From Tilletia caries (lineage: Eukaryota > Basidiomycota > Exobasidiomycetes > Tilletiales > Tilletiaceae), in NCBI GenBank assembly GCA_032718865.1, contig JALUTQ010000045.1, positions 930,001 through 994,000 of the forward strand: 64,000 nucleotides of DNA, written 5' to 3'. The translations under genes were made by a program, and so were the position numbers. The notes under the pieces were generated by a model, which had not been told where the DNA came from, searched no databases, and saw only the letters and a list, made by a program, of their open reading frames with translations. Shown here piece after piece: positions 43,850 to 56,368 of this stretch (position 1 is the stretch's first letter; every line of letters begins with the position of its first letter).

Positions 43850-45429
43850 ATGGGTGCAATGTGTTGTAAGCCCGAGGTGAGTCCTTCCACTAGCTTCTGC
43901 GGTCAGTCACGCTACATGCTGATTACCTTTCCGTTCCACCATATTCTCCGCGCCGCATCAACAGGTCATCGACTTCGAGGGCGAGGTCGATTTATACCAC
44001 TTCTATCTGTTGCGCGCCGTAGGGAAGGGGGCTTTCGGGAAAGTCAGAGTCGTGCAACATAAACAGACAAAGGTGAGCCAAATGCGACCGCAGCTGTCCG
44101 TACCGAGCGAGGACAAGCACTGAACAACTTGACACACAGAACCTCTACGCACTCAAATACATCAATAAGGCCAAATGCTGCAAGATGCGTGCCGTATCAA
44201 ATATCATCCAGGAGCGGCGACTGCTAGAAGAAATCGAGTCACCCTTCATCTGCAACTTGAGAGTGAGTCCCTCCCACTCTTCAAACCAAAAGTCATTCTG
44301 TTTTCCCAGCTCTGACAATCATTTGAGCGTATTTCAGTACGCATTCCAAGACGACGAAAACCTGTTCATGGTGCTGGATCTGATGCTTGGCGGTGATCTG
44401 CGCTTCCACCTCGACCGGAGCGGGAACATGAAGGAAGAAGTCGTACGCTTCTACGTGGCCGAACTCGCCATCGGGTTGGACTACCTCCATCGACTGCAAA
44501 TCGTCCACCGAGATTTGAAACCGGACAATGTCCTGCTAGATGAAAAGGGACATGCCCACATCACCGACTTCAACATCGCAGTCCACTTCGCACCCAGGCG
44601 ACCGCTCACCAGCGTCGCAGGCTCCATGGCGTATATGGCACCCGAGGTCTTGGCGAAGCGGGGATACTTGCATCACGTAGACTGGTGGTCATTGGGCGTG
44701 ATGTCGTACGAGCTCCTCTTTGGTCGGAGACCGTTCCGGGGCAAGACGAACTCGGCGCTCACGCATTCCATATTGAACGACCGATGCGTCTTCCCTGAAA
44801 ATGTGGATAGCATTGTGTCGCCAGAGTGCATCGACTGCGTCAAGGGGATGCTCGAACGGGATGTCACCAAGCGCCTGGGATGCAGAAATGGGCTGGAGGA
44901 CTTCAAGACACATCCGTGGTTTGCAGGCCTTGACTGGGCAGCGATAGAGGCCAAGCAGATCACACCACCTTTCGAGCCAGACGTGAGTACTGAGTCGTCA
45001 TTACCTTCCGTGTTTGGATATATCAAGCTGACCTTGCTCATACCCACGCTCGCTCGATCACAGAGCAAACGAGCGAACTTCGATGCGACGCACGAGCTGG
45101 AAGAGTTATTACTGGAGGACAACCCCCTGAAAGCGAGAAGACGACAGCAAGGCAGGGATCCGTCGACACTGGCCCCGGACTTGCGGAAGATGGAGGAGCA
45201 CTTCCTGCCCTTTGACCACCTGAAGCAGAAGCGGCGGTCCTTTTTCAAGCGAAGGGCCGATGGTGATTTCGGCACGGCGTCGCAAGCGTCGCAAGCGAGC
45301 GTCGCGGGTACGCTGGCCGACCAACCCTTGGCGGACATGAACAACAACCAGAGCAATCAGAGCATAGCGATGAATCAGATCGGCAACTCGATGACCACCG
45401 GACCTGGACCTCGCTTCCGAGCGGTTTGA
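43850..45429 (+). CDS. AGC-family serine/threonine kinase, YANK/STK32 type
   Basis: Five exons: 43850-43876, 43965-44072, 44140-44262, 44338-44982, 45064-45429; 422 aa. The N-terminus MGAMCCKPE is a classic myristoylation (Gly2) and palmitoylation (Cys5, Cys6) signal, so membrane attachment is likely. Kinase motifs are the glycine loop GKGAFGKV at about 28-35, ALKYI with the ATP-binding Lys, HRDLKPDN at 143-150, and DFNIA at 163-167 where most kinases have DFG. SVAGSMAYMAPEV is the activation-loop end. DFN-I plus this N-terminus is typical of YANK (STK32) kinases, a poorly characterised AGC branch. The C-terminal tail is basic, then Asn/Gln/Ser-rich. The first intron lies right after the nine-residue lipidation peptide. 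Confidence 0.92.
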
Positions 45430-48350
45430 CCCCTTCCCAACCTCTAATGGGTGGAAGTCGCGACGAGACCGGGAACGGCAGCGCGTCTCCGGCTTTGTCA
45501 CTTTCTCGATCTCGGTGACTGGCCCGGACCACCTCGACCGTTATTCTTCCAGTCTGCATAGAGGACTGTAGAGGACCGCTCTCTTCCAAGGTACTGCGAA
45601 ACGGACAATTACTGCCTCCCGGTGCTTTTCATGCTGCCCTCGTCGTTTCCCCTTGGCTCTCATGTGCGTTCGGCCCCTCCCCCCTTTCCTCCTCCCTCGC
45701 GTTCCTTTCCGCCCTTCCCCACAAACCTTCATCGCATTCCCTCCCCTTCCTTCCCTTTCCCGGAGTTTCTTTTCATTCCCCTCCCTCCCCTTCCTTCCCT
45801 TTCCCGGAGTTTCTTTTCATTCCCCTCCCTCCCTTCCCGCCTTCCCCCCTCGCACCGTTTGTTGTCTCGTATCTTTACTATGTTGTGGCCCCCTTTTCTC
45901 ACATGATTCTCTCGATCCCATTGCGTTTTGCTGAGCGGTCGCATGTCCCTTCGTCTTCTCTTATGCCGTTCTTCCCAATCAAGCATACCCCCACCATTTC
46001 CCAGACCCGGACACGTTCTTCGCGCTCGTCGCTCTTCCATCGGTGATGATGATAATGATGGTTCCATTTTTGGCGGTCGCCGGCAGAAATGCGCAGCATA
46101 GAGCCCGCACCGAAAGGCAACGCTCTTCCATTATTGAAACGTTTGATGTGGTCGCGCGCTGGCGAAGCGTGGGAATTTCATATTTCAAATCACATAAGCA
46201 AGTGGCGCTGTGGCGCTGAGGCATGGCGAAACCTCATATGCACGGCGAACACCTGTGTGAATCGGCAGCCAAACCTTGCAGTCTACTATCCCGAGCCTGC
46301 AACCTGCGACCTGCAACCTATACACGTATATATCGTCCTCGAACGCTCGCACGTGCCAAAACTTGCGTCCCACTGTTGGAGAATTCTGAAAGGAAGTGGC
46401 CATACATAACCTTGTCGTCGAGTCCCTGAACGATGATCCACGTGCGATGACCAGTGGAGGCAGGCTGGGTCACTAACTCAATCGCTGGATGCCACCCTTC
46501 TAAGTCCGACAGTCTAGTCTTTATCGCCAGCGGGCGTCCTCGGCATGGAGCGTCGAAGAGATGACCGAGACGCGCCGTCCGGTCTTGCCTTGCTCAAGGT
46601 TATAGGATAACTATATTATCATCTCGCGACGCAAAGCAACTTCAGCAATTAATCCATAGGATCAGAGAATATATGGCTCTGACTGAGAACTACGTTCCAC
46701 GGGCAAATTTGCTCATCATTGTAAAGGTCGACTAGCCGGCGACACGGCGAACGGAACGTTCAAAGATCGTCCCCAGCCGCTCGCGGTCGACCTCAAGGTC
46801 CTGCACTCCTGCTTCTCGCCGGCTAGCAGCTCTCGAATCGTCTACCCTCTCATCCACTCCAGTATCCAGGATCGATCCGCATCTCGTCTAGGGCGGGCCC
46901 CCGGAACCCACTATCCCTTCTCCTGATGCGATACGGAGAGGGTACGCTTCCACCCCCACCAGTAGTGGACGTGCAAAACCTGTTGGCAAGAAGGCAGTGG
47001 ACGGAAAGGCTTCTTCCACTCCTTCTTCAGAAAGTGACTTGATACTCCTGGCTCAGACGCTGGGGGCGCGACGGCGAACCTTCGCTCTGCCGCCAGTATA
47101 AAGCACGGTTGCGGCAGCTTGCCATATGCCATGCGGAATTGCGGATGGGTCTAAGACTCTCACCATGATTCTCTCCCTGGAGCTTTGCTGATGACGTGAA
47201 ATACCCAGTTCCCGGCTCCGGTTAAAAGACTTTCGATAGCTACGACTTACACTGGAATAACTTCCTTGAGCATGTGGCTAAGTAATTGCTGCCCTTTCCC
47301 CCCTTGCGTTCCACACATCTCGTCGACCTTGAAGAACGTTTTTTGTGTTGTCACTTTGCCGCACTTCCGCCACGTTTCAAACATAACGTTGGCACTCTAC
47401 ATTTTATACCTTCGGAGCTTCAGCGCAAGCCTTTATGTCCTATGTATTTCGACATAGGTACTCTGCACGTTCGTCGAGCGTGGATCATCGTATGCTGTTA
47501 GTGGTGGAAGAATATGGAAGTGGGCGACTTCATTTGTTATTTGTTTGTGAATCAAACCATTTTAGAAACAGAACAGAACAAAATTCCTGTTGACAGATCC
47601 ATCATCCTTTCATCGCATCACCCTCGAGAGTGCTGCATGCTGCATGTTGCTTCCTCCTCGTGAGCCCATATTGACCGGGCCAGCGTAAACCTAACGTTGC
47701 GAGGTGCCGCAGGATCCGCAAGATAGGAGAAGCATTTTGGGATGGTAGCGAGATCTCCCATCGGAGCGTCACAAGGGCCAAGATATATATCACCACGACG
47801 TGAGTTGGACTCGGAGAAATCTGCGCGGCTGCGTGCAGCTTTTTGGCGCCAATTGCATGACAGCGCTCCAGATGAAGCCATGCCTGGTTCCGGTTCAGGC
47901 TCACCTTTTCCTTCACCATTAATCGATTCTGCAGTCCATAAATATCTACGCGGCTTCGTTCTCGGGCGCCTAAGATCGCATAATCACAGGCTCTTCAAGA
48001 AGCACGGGTTCCCCAACCTCGGTCGGTGCCTGGACCCTGGAAATGAGGCGGCGAGGGATCCGCAAACCGGGATGAGGAACTTCTGCGCCGCTGATATGGA
48101 TCACGTATCTCTCTCGGTGGCGTGACTGGACCCGCCGGCACTACTACTGTAATATCATCGCATCATCACTCCCAGGTTGGTAACCTGGCGCCAGCCGGGT
48201 TCGACATCCTCATCTCATCCGTACAGTGACTCCGGCAACTTTTACTACAGGGGCGCGCATACATAAAGCAGCAAGGATGCCCCCATCCCATTCCAACTCC
48301 TGGCCACCTCCTCCGTTCCACCCTCTTCAACCATACCGCCAGACGTCAAG
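45430..48350. other. 2.9-kb region without recognisable genes
   Basis: It holds the kinase 3' UTR, a pyrimidine-rich tandem repeat (annotated), then less GC-rich unique sequence up to the first OPT gene. I found no tRNA, transposon ends or conserved protein. An unnamed open frame at 47742-48125 (+) has no recognisable similarity and is not called. Confidence 0.45.
45737..45830. repeat. Two-copy 44-bp tandem repeat, pyrimidine-rich
   Basis: The unit containing TTTCCCGGAGTTTCTTTTC is repeated with period 44 (CGGAG at 45761 and again at 45805) in a C/T tract. Confidence 0.8.
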
Positions 48351-51002
48351 ATGAATGTGGGCGCCATTCCCCCGGTCAAAGACGACGACCTCGATGGAGG
48401 TCCTGATTCGAAGTCCATGGACCATGCTGATCTCAAGAACATCCAGCAAGACCTGGAAAACGCCTTGGTCTCCCACCGTATCAATGATCCCAACCTTGAC
48501 CCAGGCCTTATCCAAGCAGCCGAGTCAGCGATCGAAAAGGGCGATATGGCGGCGGGACTACGCTTGGAGAATGCTCTCCTCGACGACAGCATCTATCCGG
48601 AGGTCCGCGCGGCCGTTTCGAACGTGGACGATCATACCATGCCAGTCAACACATTCCGGATGTGGCTCATCGGCATCTTCTTCACGGTCCTTCTCTCGAG
48701 CTTGAACCAGTTCTTTTCCTACCGCTACCCATCCGTCTTCATCTCGTCCCTCGTTGTGCAGCTCATTGCCTACCCGTTCGGTTGCCTTCTTGCCCGCGTT
48801 CTTCCAAGCAAAGTCTTTTCGACTCCTCTGGGCTCGTTCACGCTCAATCCAGGTCCTTTCAACGTGAAGGAACACACGATGGTTACCGTCATGGCAAACG
48901 TGACCTCAGGTGGCGCTTATGCAACCGATATCCTCGGAGTGCAGAAATTCTTGTACAACCAGAATTGGAGTGCAGGCTACCAAGTGAGTTCCGTTCATGA
49001 TCGGCTCTCTCCTTACCGGATTTCTAGCGCAGCTGTCTTTTTGTGGACATACACTGACAATGAAGCTGACATACTGTCACCAGATTATGCTGGTCATGTC
49101 AACACAGCTAATTGGCTTTTCCTATGCTGGGTTCTGCCGACGCTGGCTCGTCTGGCCTGCGGCTATGATCTGGCCTTCCAACCTGGTTCAGACGGCGCTG
49201 CTTTCCACGCTGCATCACCAACAGCAAGCTGAAATCGGACGAATGAGCCGGGAGAGATTCTTCCTCTACGCCTTACTCGGCGCCTTCGTCTGGTACTTTT
49301 TCCCCGGCTACATCTTCACCGCACTCAGCTCCTTCAACTGGGCTTGCTGGTTCGCACCGAACAACATCGTACTCAACCAGCTTATGGGGGTAAAGTCCGG
49401 ACTCGGCATGGGCATCTTGACATTCGACTGGAGTCAGATCAGCTATATCGGCTCTCCGCTCGTGACTCCCTGGTTTACGGAGGCGCAGACCATGATCTCC
49501 CTCGTCCTCTTCTTCTGGATCATTTCGCCCATCCTGTACTACTCCAACTTTCAGCATGCGACCTACCTTCCCATCGTCAGCAATCACGTCTTCGACCGGT
49601 TTGGCGAACGCTATGATGTCAAGCGGCTGCTCACTGCGAACGGAATGTTCAACGCAACTTCATACAATGACTACAGTCAGCAGTACCTTCCCACAACGTT
49701 TATGATCGCCTACGGCCTCAGCTTTGCAGCTACTACCGCCATCCTGGTGCACGTACTCCTCTACTTCCGCAAGGATATCGTCCGCCAATTCAAGAGCTCC
49801 TTGCGGGAAGAGCCAGACGTCCACGCCAGACTAATGGCGAGGTACCCAGAGGTTCCGGGCTGGTGGTATTTTTCCATCTTCGTACTCTCTCTGGCTCTCG
49901 GTTTCGGCGCGACACAAGGCTGGCCAACGCATTTCCCATGGTGGGCAATGTTCTTCGCCCTGTTCATCTCTGCGATCTACACTCTCCCCGTCGGCATCGT
50001 CCAGGCCATCACAAATCAGCAGGTCGGGCTTAACGTGATCACCGAGTTTATCATCGGATACATGCTGCCCGGTCGTCCTGTTTGTATGATGGTGTTTGTA
50101 CGTGTCACAAGAATGTTGGTCGAAACATGCTTGATGGCTCAAATCGTACTGACAACAATTTGAATCGACCTCCCCACAGAAAACCTTCGGTACGTAGCCC
50201 TTTGTAACGCTTACAGCCTACAATTGTCTGACACCCGCTGGCTCATGTCATTTTCACAGGCTACATCACGATGGCACAAGCTCTGGCCTTCGTCGCGGAT
50301 CTCAAGCTCGGTCACTACATGAAGGTACCGCCGCGTGATATGTTCAGAGCCCAGGTCGTCTCCACGATCATCGCCGTCTTCGTGGTCCTGGGTGTCCAGG
50401 CGTGGACTTTTGACAATGTCGACAACATCTGCACAAAGCAAGCAAAAGACGGCTTCACCTGTCCAGGGATCACCGTGTTCGGCACGGCCTCGATCATATG
50501 GGGAACCATCGGGCCGGCGTTGAACTTCAGCTCGGGACAACTCTACAGTGGAATGCTCTATTTCTTCATGTTGGGAGCCATGCTTCCCGTTCCGACGTAT
50601 TTCCTCGCAAAGAGGTATCCGCGTTCGTGGCTCCGGTACCTGAACTGGCCCGTTATTTTCACTGCGACGGGAAATATGCCTCCTGCCACGGGTATCAACG
50701 TTGCATCCTTCGTGATCGTCGGCTTCATCTTCCAATACTACCTCCGCCGTAAGCACTTTGGCTGGTGGTCGTCATACAACTACGTCCTCTCGGCTGCACT
50801 CGACTCTGGCACAGGCATTGCCACCATCTTCATCTTCTTCACTCTTCAGTATCCTCATGGCAAGAACCAGGCCTTCAATGACGGGAACTGGTGGGGAAAC
50901 ACCGTCTATGCCAACACTGCAGACTTTCAAGACATGCCATTGCGCACACCCCCAACGATTGGGTTCGCCTCAGCTCCGGGCGGAACCAAGTTTGCTGCCT
51001 AA
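48351..51002 (+). CDS. Oligopeptide transporter, OPT family (copy 1)
   Basis: Four exons: 48351-48983, 49084-50097, 50180-50189 (10 nt), 50260-51002; 799 aa. Family marks are NPGPFNVKEH (the NPG signature) at about 170, many hydrophobic helices, MSTQLIGFSYAGFCRRWLVW, LTFDWSQISYIGSPL, TNQQVGLNVITEFIIGYMLP and KVPPRDMF (the KIPPR-type motif). OPT proteins import tetra- and pentapeptides, glutathione or metal chelates across the plasma membrane with protons. Start at 48351 gives an acidic cytosolic N-terminus shared with copy 2. The micro-exon AAAACCTTCG supplies KTFG, and copy 2 encodes KTYG at the same place without introns. Confidence 0.93.
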
Positions 51003-51676
51003 TTCTCCACGCAGGTCGTGTTTCTAAACTTTTGAAGAGCTCACGACTCCGACGTATGCTTCTATCGCCCCCCTGTTTGCTTGCTTCCTGCCGATCGACG
51101 TTGTTCATCTTGTCCCTGATCCTTTCCGTCCTTGACTTCGTCTCAACAACACAATCTGCCTTGCCCTAGCCTTCAGCATTCTGAATGTTGTCAATGTCAA
51201 AATCAGTCCAACGTCCTTCGTGCACATGTTCTGTCTGTTTGTTTGCGGCTTTTCCATTTCGTTCTTTTCATTTCGTTCAATGTAACGTTTTTTCTTTGCT
51301 TGAACGTTTCGCACTTCGCACGAGGCGGCACACAGGATTTGGTCAAGATTCGTGTGACATTGCCTGCTGATATTGCCTGCTGATATATATGTGTACAAGA
51401 TAAAAGAAGATAACAAGGTGGTATGCGCGAAGAAGAAAAATAGGACCATGACGCAAACCGAAAAGGCAACAGCAGAGCAGAAGGACTGGAATCTACGGAG
51501 CAACTTTGCTCGGGCCCGTAAGCGCTACATATGCAGCACCTCTAGTCGAAGCGTGACAGCCAGCCGTGCGCGAGTGATGAAAGGCGAAAAGAAAATATTC
51601 GAGAGCCAAGAGTCCGAAAACGTCCTGCCGAATGTATGTCGTGAGTGTTTCGTGGACAGTCTGAGAGAGGCGTCCT
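51003..51676. other. Intergenic region between convergent OPT genes
   Basis: About 670 bp containing the 3' ends of both transporter transcripts. It is T-rich on the plus strand near 51200-51300. No gene was recognised. Confidence 0.45.
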
Positions 51677-54412
51677 TCAGGAAGCCGCGTACTTGGTGCC
51701 ACCTGGCGCCAAGGCGAAGCCGTCAGGAACAAGCGCAGTCGCGTTCAGGTAAGGTGTGTATTCGCTATGGACAATTAAAAATAGGAAAGTTCTCGTGGTC
51801 AGCTGCCCATATGAAGGTGGTAATGGAGGATGGCTCGTACTTACGCATCTGCAGTGTTAACCCATACCGTGTTTCCCCACCAATTGCCGTCGTTGAATGC
51901 TTGTTGTTTTCCTTTAGGGAAGATGAGAACGAAGCTGTTCGGAGATCGAAAGAGAGGGGATTCAGTAACTGGCTCGGCATGAAGAAAGCGGAATCGAATC
52001 TACTCACAAGATGAAGACAATGCTGATTCCCGTGCCAGCGTCGAGCGCAGCTGAGAGGACGTAGTTGTACGACGACCACCAGCCGAAGTGCTTGCGACGC
52101 AGGTAGTATTGGAAGATGAATCCGACGACCACGTACGAGATGTAGTTGACACCGCTCGCTGGAGGCAAGAGGCCGGTAGAGGTGAAGATGACTGGCCAGG
52201 AGACGTACCGGAGCCACGAACGCGGGTACCTCTTTGCGAGGAAGAACGTGGGAATCGGGGCCAACGCGCCAACAAGGAACATCCAGAGTAGCTCTGAGTA
52301 GTACTGGCCTGGACTGAAGTTGAGTTTCGGGCCGATGAGTCCCCAGATGACACTAGCTGTGCCGAATACGGTAGTGCCAGGGCATACGAAATGATCTACG
52401 GCTTCGGAAGTGCACACGCCTTCGACGTTGTTGAACACCCAGGACTGTCGAAAGCAAGCATGGCGTCAGTCTTGCACACAGATTCGCCAACGATCATCTC
52501 AATAGAAGTGCTTACCTGTACGCCGAGAAGGACGAAGACGGAAAGAATGGTCGAAACAGTCTGAGCTATAAACATGTCGCGCGGAGGAATCTTCATGTAG
52601 TGACCGAGCTTGAGGTCGGAGACGAAGGAAAGAGCCTGTGCCATCGTGATATATCCGTACGTCTTGAAAATCATCATCGCCACGGGGTGGCCAGGGACGG
52701 CGTAGCCGATGATGAATTCGGTGATAACGTTGAGTCCAACCTGCTGGTTGGTGATGGCCTGAATGATGCCGATGGGAAGCGTGTAGAGAGCCGAAATGAC
52801 CAATGCCAGGATGAGCGCCCACCAAGGATGAAATGTGGGCCAGGCGAGAGTCGCTGCGAATCCCAGCGCGACGGAAATAAGGAAGGTCGCGAGGTACCAT
52901 GCATTGGGCACTTCCTTGTAGCGAGACATGAGCCGAGCGTGAATATCGGGCTCATTTTTGAGCGAGCTCTTGAACTGGCTGACGATTTCCTTGCCGTGGT
53001 ATAGGTAAACGTGCACCAAGATGGAGGTGACACTGGCGAAGCTGAGGCCGTACGACATCATAAAGGGGATCGGAAGGAATTGTTGACTGTACTCGTTGTA
53101 GCTGTTCAAGTCGAAGGTTCCTTCGGGCGTGATGGCTGCCGACACGTTGTACCGCTCTCCGAATCGATCGAAGACGTGGTTCTCGAGCATGGGCAGATAA
53201 GACCCGTTCTTCACGTTGTTGTAGTAAAGGATGGGCGAAATGAACCAGTAGAAGAAGACGAGCGAGAAAAGCGTTTGCGCTTCCGTGAACCAAGGGGTGA
53301 TGAGCGGACTGCCCACATAGCTGATCTGACTCCAGTCGAATGTCAAGATGCCCATGCCGAGACCTTGGTTGACGCCCATGAGCTGGTTGAGTATGATGTT
53401 GTTCGGCGCGATCCAGCAAGCCCAGTTGAAGTAACTGAGCGCGGTGAAGATGTAGCCGGGGAAAAAGTACCAGACGAAGGAGGCCAGGAAGGCGTAGACG
53501 AAGAAGCGCTCTCGTGACATCCGGCCAGGTTCAGCTTGGCGGGTGTGGTGCAGGGTCGTGAGCAGGGCAGTCTGGACCAGATTGGCGGGCCAGATCATAG
53601 CTGCAGGCCAGACGAGCCATCGGCGGCAGAAACCAGCGTACGAGAAGCCGATCAATTGGGTGGACATCACCAGCATGATCTGTTGAGAAACGACAGGCCT
53701 CAGTGTCAGCGCGTTTGCATTAAGAAACAGATGAAAGTCTACTTCGGCAGGACCGCCCCCACGAGATGAAGCTCACCTGGTAGCCCGCGCCAAAGGATTG
53801 GTTGTAGAAGAATTTTTGCACTGCTAGAACATCGGTCGCGTACGCGCCACCTGCCGTGACGTTTGCCATGACTGTGATCATCGTGTGCTCCTTGATGTTG
53901 AATGGGCCTGGGTTCAGGGAGAAGGAGCCCAAGGGTGTCTTCCAGACCTTTCTGGGCAAGATCGCCGCTAGCAAGACACCGAAAGGGAAAGCGACCAATT
54001 GGGCGACGAGGGACGAGATCTGGACGGACGGAATGCGGTAGGAGAAGAATTGGTTGAGACCGGAAAGCAGGATGGTGAAGACGAGACCGATGAACCATGT
54101 GCGGAAGGTGTTGACGGGCATGTTAGGATCGTCGACGTTGGACACCGCCACGCGTACTTCTGGATAGATACTGTCATCGTGAAGCGCGTCCTCGAGCTTG
54201 AGCTCGGCTTTGACGTCACCCTTTTCCAGAGCGGACTCTGCCTGGTCGATGAGGGCCGGGTCGAGATTAGGGTCGTTGATGCGATGTGAGATGATGGAGT
54301 GATGAAGATCAGCCTCGACCTTTTCGAGTTCTTGAGCAGGAATCGATGCTCCCGAGTCACTCTTGTGGTCGATTGATTCTCGGGCAGCGCCCTTGACTTC
54401 GTGTTCGGACAT
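51677..54412 (-). CDS. Oligopeptide transporter, OPT family (copy 2)
   Basis: Five exons: 54412-53777, 53679-52516, 52444-52008, 51934-51845, 51764-51677; 804 aa. Same architecture as copy 1: SHRINDPNLDPALIDQAESA, NPGPFNIKEH, MSTQLIGFSYAGFCRRWLVW, VGLNVITEFIIGYAVPGHPV, KIPPRDMF, LRRKHFGWWSSYNYVLSAAL, and a C-terminal GGTKYAAS matching GGTKFAA. It is a tail-to-tail paralogue. The intron after GYQ is shared, but the other introns differ: three in the last third here, and a micro-exon in copy 1. Substrate is unknown; two copies suggest divergence in specificity or regulation. Confidence 0.93.
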
Positions 54413-55361
54413 GGCGGATGAACCCGGGCGATGGCCTTGTTTGACGGCCGTGCTCCGTTATGTTAATGCTTTAGGTGAGGTGGCGACTTGCGCAACACGC
54501 GTTCAGGCGCTCAGGTATGGGAGGGGTGTCGAGTGGAAGGAGAGGACGTCTTGAGATACCATTCGATAGCGGGGTGGTCCCGGTCACGCGAACAACGCAG
54601 GGAGCCCGGCCATTATATACGACCCCGCGCCTTCCCTTGCAGCACTAACGCAATCACGAGCAGCCTTGGAAAGTTGGGACGCTTTCCGCTCCAGCCTCCA
54701 GCAGCAATCTTTGAGGGGTCAGAGACTCGCCACATCATTTCTCAGACCAGTAGTAGTGCCAATTTAGATGCAATCGATATTTTAGTCTCGCAAATGTCCG
54801 TTCAACTTCCGCTGCTTCGGTCGGCGGGAATCTTGCGCTGACTTACATACATACTTACGCAGTGCTGCTGTGAAAGGATGGAGATTAGAAGCCGGCGAGC
54901 GGCGAACGGTGGTCTTCCTTGACGATACTGCTTTGATAAGAGGCGATCATACACACGAACATGGTTTCGCCTGAGGATTTGTTTCAAGGTATTCTGTGGC
55001 GCGCGGGACGGTGGCGACTGGCGAGCGATACCGCCGGCAATAATGAGGCGACGAGGCGACGAGCAGCGGCAGTTTTCGAGCGTCTGGGGAGTCGTGGGAA
55101 GGCCGGAGGGTTGATAGATATTTAGAGATGCCCGGATGGAGGCGGGGAGGGGCCGAGGACGGTTGTATGGGCGATTATGATTTATGGCACGCAAAATATG
55201 CTGGCATTTGACAGACCGCGGCTCGGCTCGCGTTTTATGCATATGCGTTTCGGTTTGTTTGTTTGTTTCGAGATTCAGCGATTCAGGATTGTTCTTTTGT
55301 TTGTTGCGAGTGTATTGTTGCGCTGGGGCGCTAGGACAAAGTCACGAGACACCCGCCTCAG
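54413..55361. other. Upstream region of OPT copy 2
   Basis: About 950 bp holding the OPT copy 2 promoter. The rest is unique sequence with no gene recognised. Confidence 0.4.
54612..54619 (-). promoter_or_regulatory. TATA-like box upstream of OPT copy 2
   Basis: TATATAAT on the minus strand, about 200 bp upstream of the ATG at 54412. The distance is long unless the 5' UTR is about 150 nt, so the call is tentative. Confidence 0.4.
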
Positions 55362-55714
55362 TAGGGGAGGTCATGGTTGAGACTGAACTCCGGCTGAAAG
55401 CGTTTTCAGCCTTGAAAATACGCTAGCTAAAGCTCGAAAAGAGGCAAGGCTGAAGGCCAACCGTGACCACCCCTTCCGAAGGTGCTGCCTTCTTTCTCAG
55501 CCTCCAGCTTGACTTACAGGTCACGTGACTGAAAACAATTTTCTTCGGCGAAGGCTGAAAAGCAGAAGATGAGAGCTGCGAGGCAGAGCTCTCGACCTCT
55601 GCTTTCCAGCCTTGGTTCTGCCTTCCGCCTTGGCGTCTGAAACATGGCTGAAACCTCGCTTGTAGCGTCTTTCGCCGGCGAACCCATGTTCAGTCTCAAC
55701 CATGACCTCCCCTA
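55362..55714. mobile_element. Tc1/mariner-type MITE with TA duplication, 349 bp plus TA
   Basis: A perfect 25-bp terminal inverted repeat starts GGGGAGGTCATGGTTGAG at 55364-55388, with its complement at 55688-55712. TA flanks both sides (55362-55363 and 55713-55714), the duplication of Tc1/mariner elements. The interior has repeated GGCTGAA/TTCAGCC motifs and could fold back on itself. No ORF of note. I found no 8-bp duplication, so hAT is less likely despite the TAGGG end. Confidence 0.75.
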
Positions 55715-56368
55715 GTATATTAGTCCCTACCTTCCCTGTGAGGGGTCCTCCGTCCTATCTAATCTGAGCCCTGACTTCTGCGGGATGCTCAGCAGCACCT
55801 CTATATGTACCGCCATGCACACGAGCGCATGAGCCGTCTATAGGTTTGCTGCGTATCAGCTAAGAACCAAGCTCAACCGCGAGCATGGAGTATGAAGATG
55901 AAGCATGAAAATGAAGCATGGAGATAGACAAATGCCAAGCTCCACTACGCTCCAAATATTCTCTGGCGAGCGACCTAGCCACCTCCCGCAACGATTTTTC
56001 AGCATGCCTAACTTTCTGTAAGCGAACATTCCTTGATGATGAAATAATGTTTGGCGACTTCTGTTCTTCCAAGCAAGGATCTTATTGCGCCTACAAAACG
56101 TACGAGCTATGGCTTAATATGCTATCAGAGTTCGAGAATTGACTATCGTGCACTATAGTCTATGTATATACATATGTGATCACATATCACATCTTCCGCA
56201 TCTGGCATCAGACTACGCCCGACGACGGAATATATGTGCACAGTAATAAGGCGACATCTGACAGTCGAGTGTCGACGTTCGTTGACCTGCGCTGGCCATG
56301 ATTGTTCATAGTGTTCGGCATATTCAGCTTCGTTTGTAGCTCGTACGCGCAGCGCGAAAGAACGTCGC
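55715..56368. other. Spacer between MITE and first Crypton copy
   Basis: About 650 bp of comparatively AT-rich sequence. A short ATGAAGCATG-type direct repeat lies at about 55895-55920. No gene was recognised. Confidence 0.4.

Noticed and set aside
47742..48125. 127-codon plus-strand frame upstream of OPT copy 1
   Set aside because: No recognisable similarity, and it lies in the likely promoter region.
51373..52014. 213-codon plus-strand frame overlapping OPT copy 2
   Set aside because: It overlaps the real last exons and introns on the minus strand and has no family features.
55354..55722. hAT origin for the 55.4-kb MITE (its end reads TAGGG)
   Set aside because: No matching 8-bp flanks; TA on both sides fits Tc1/mariner better.
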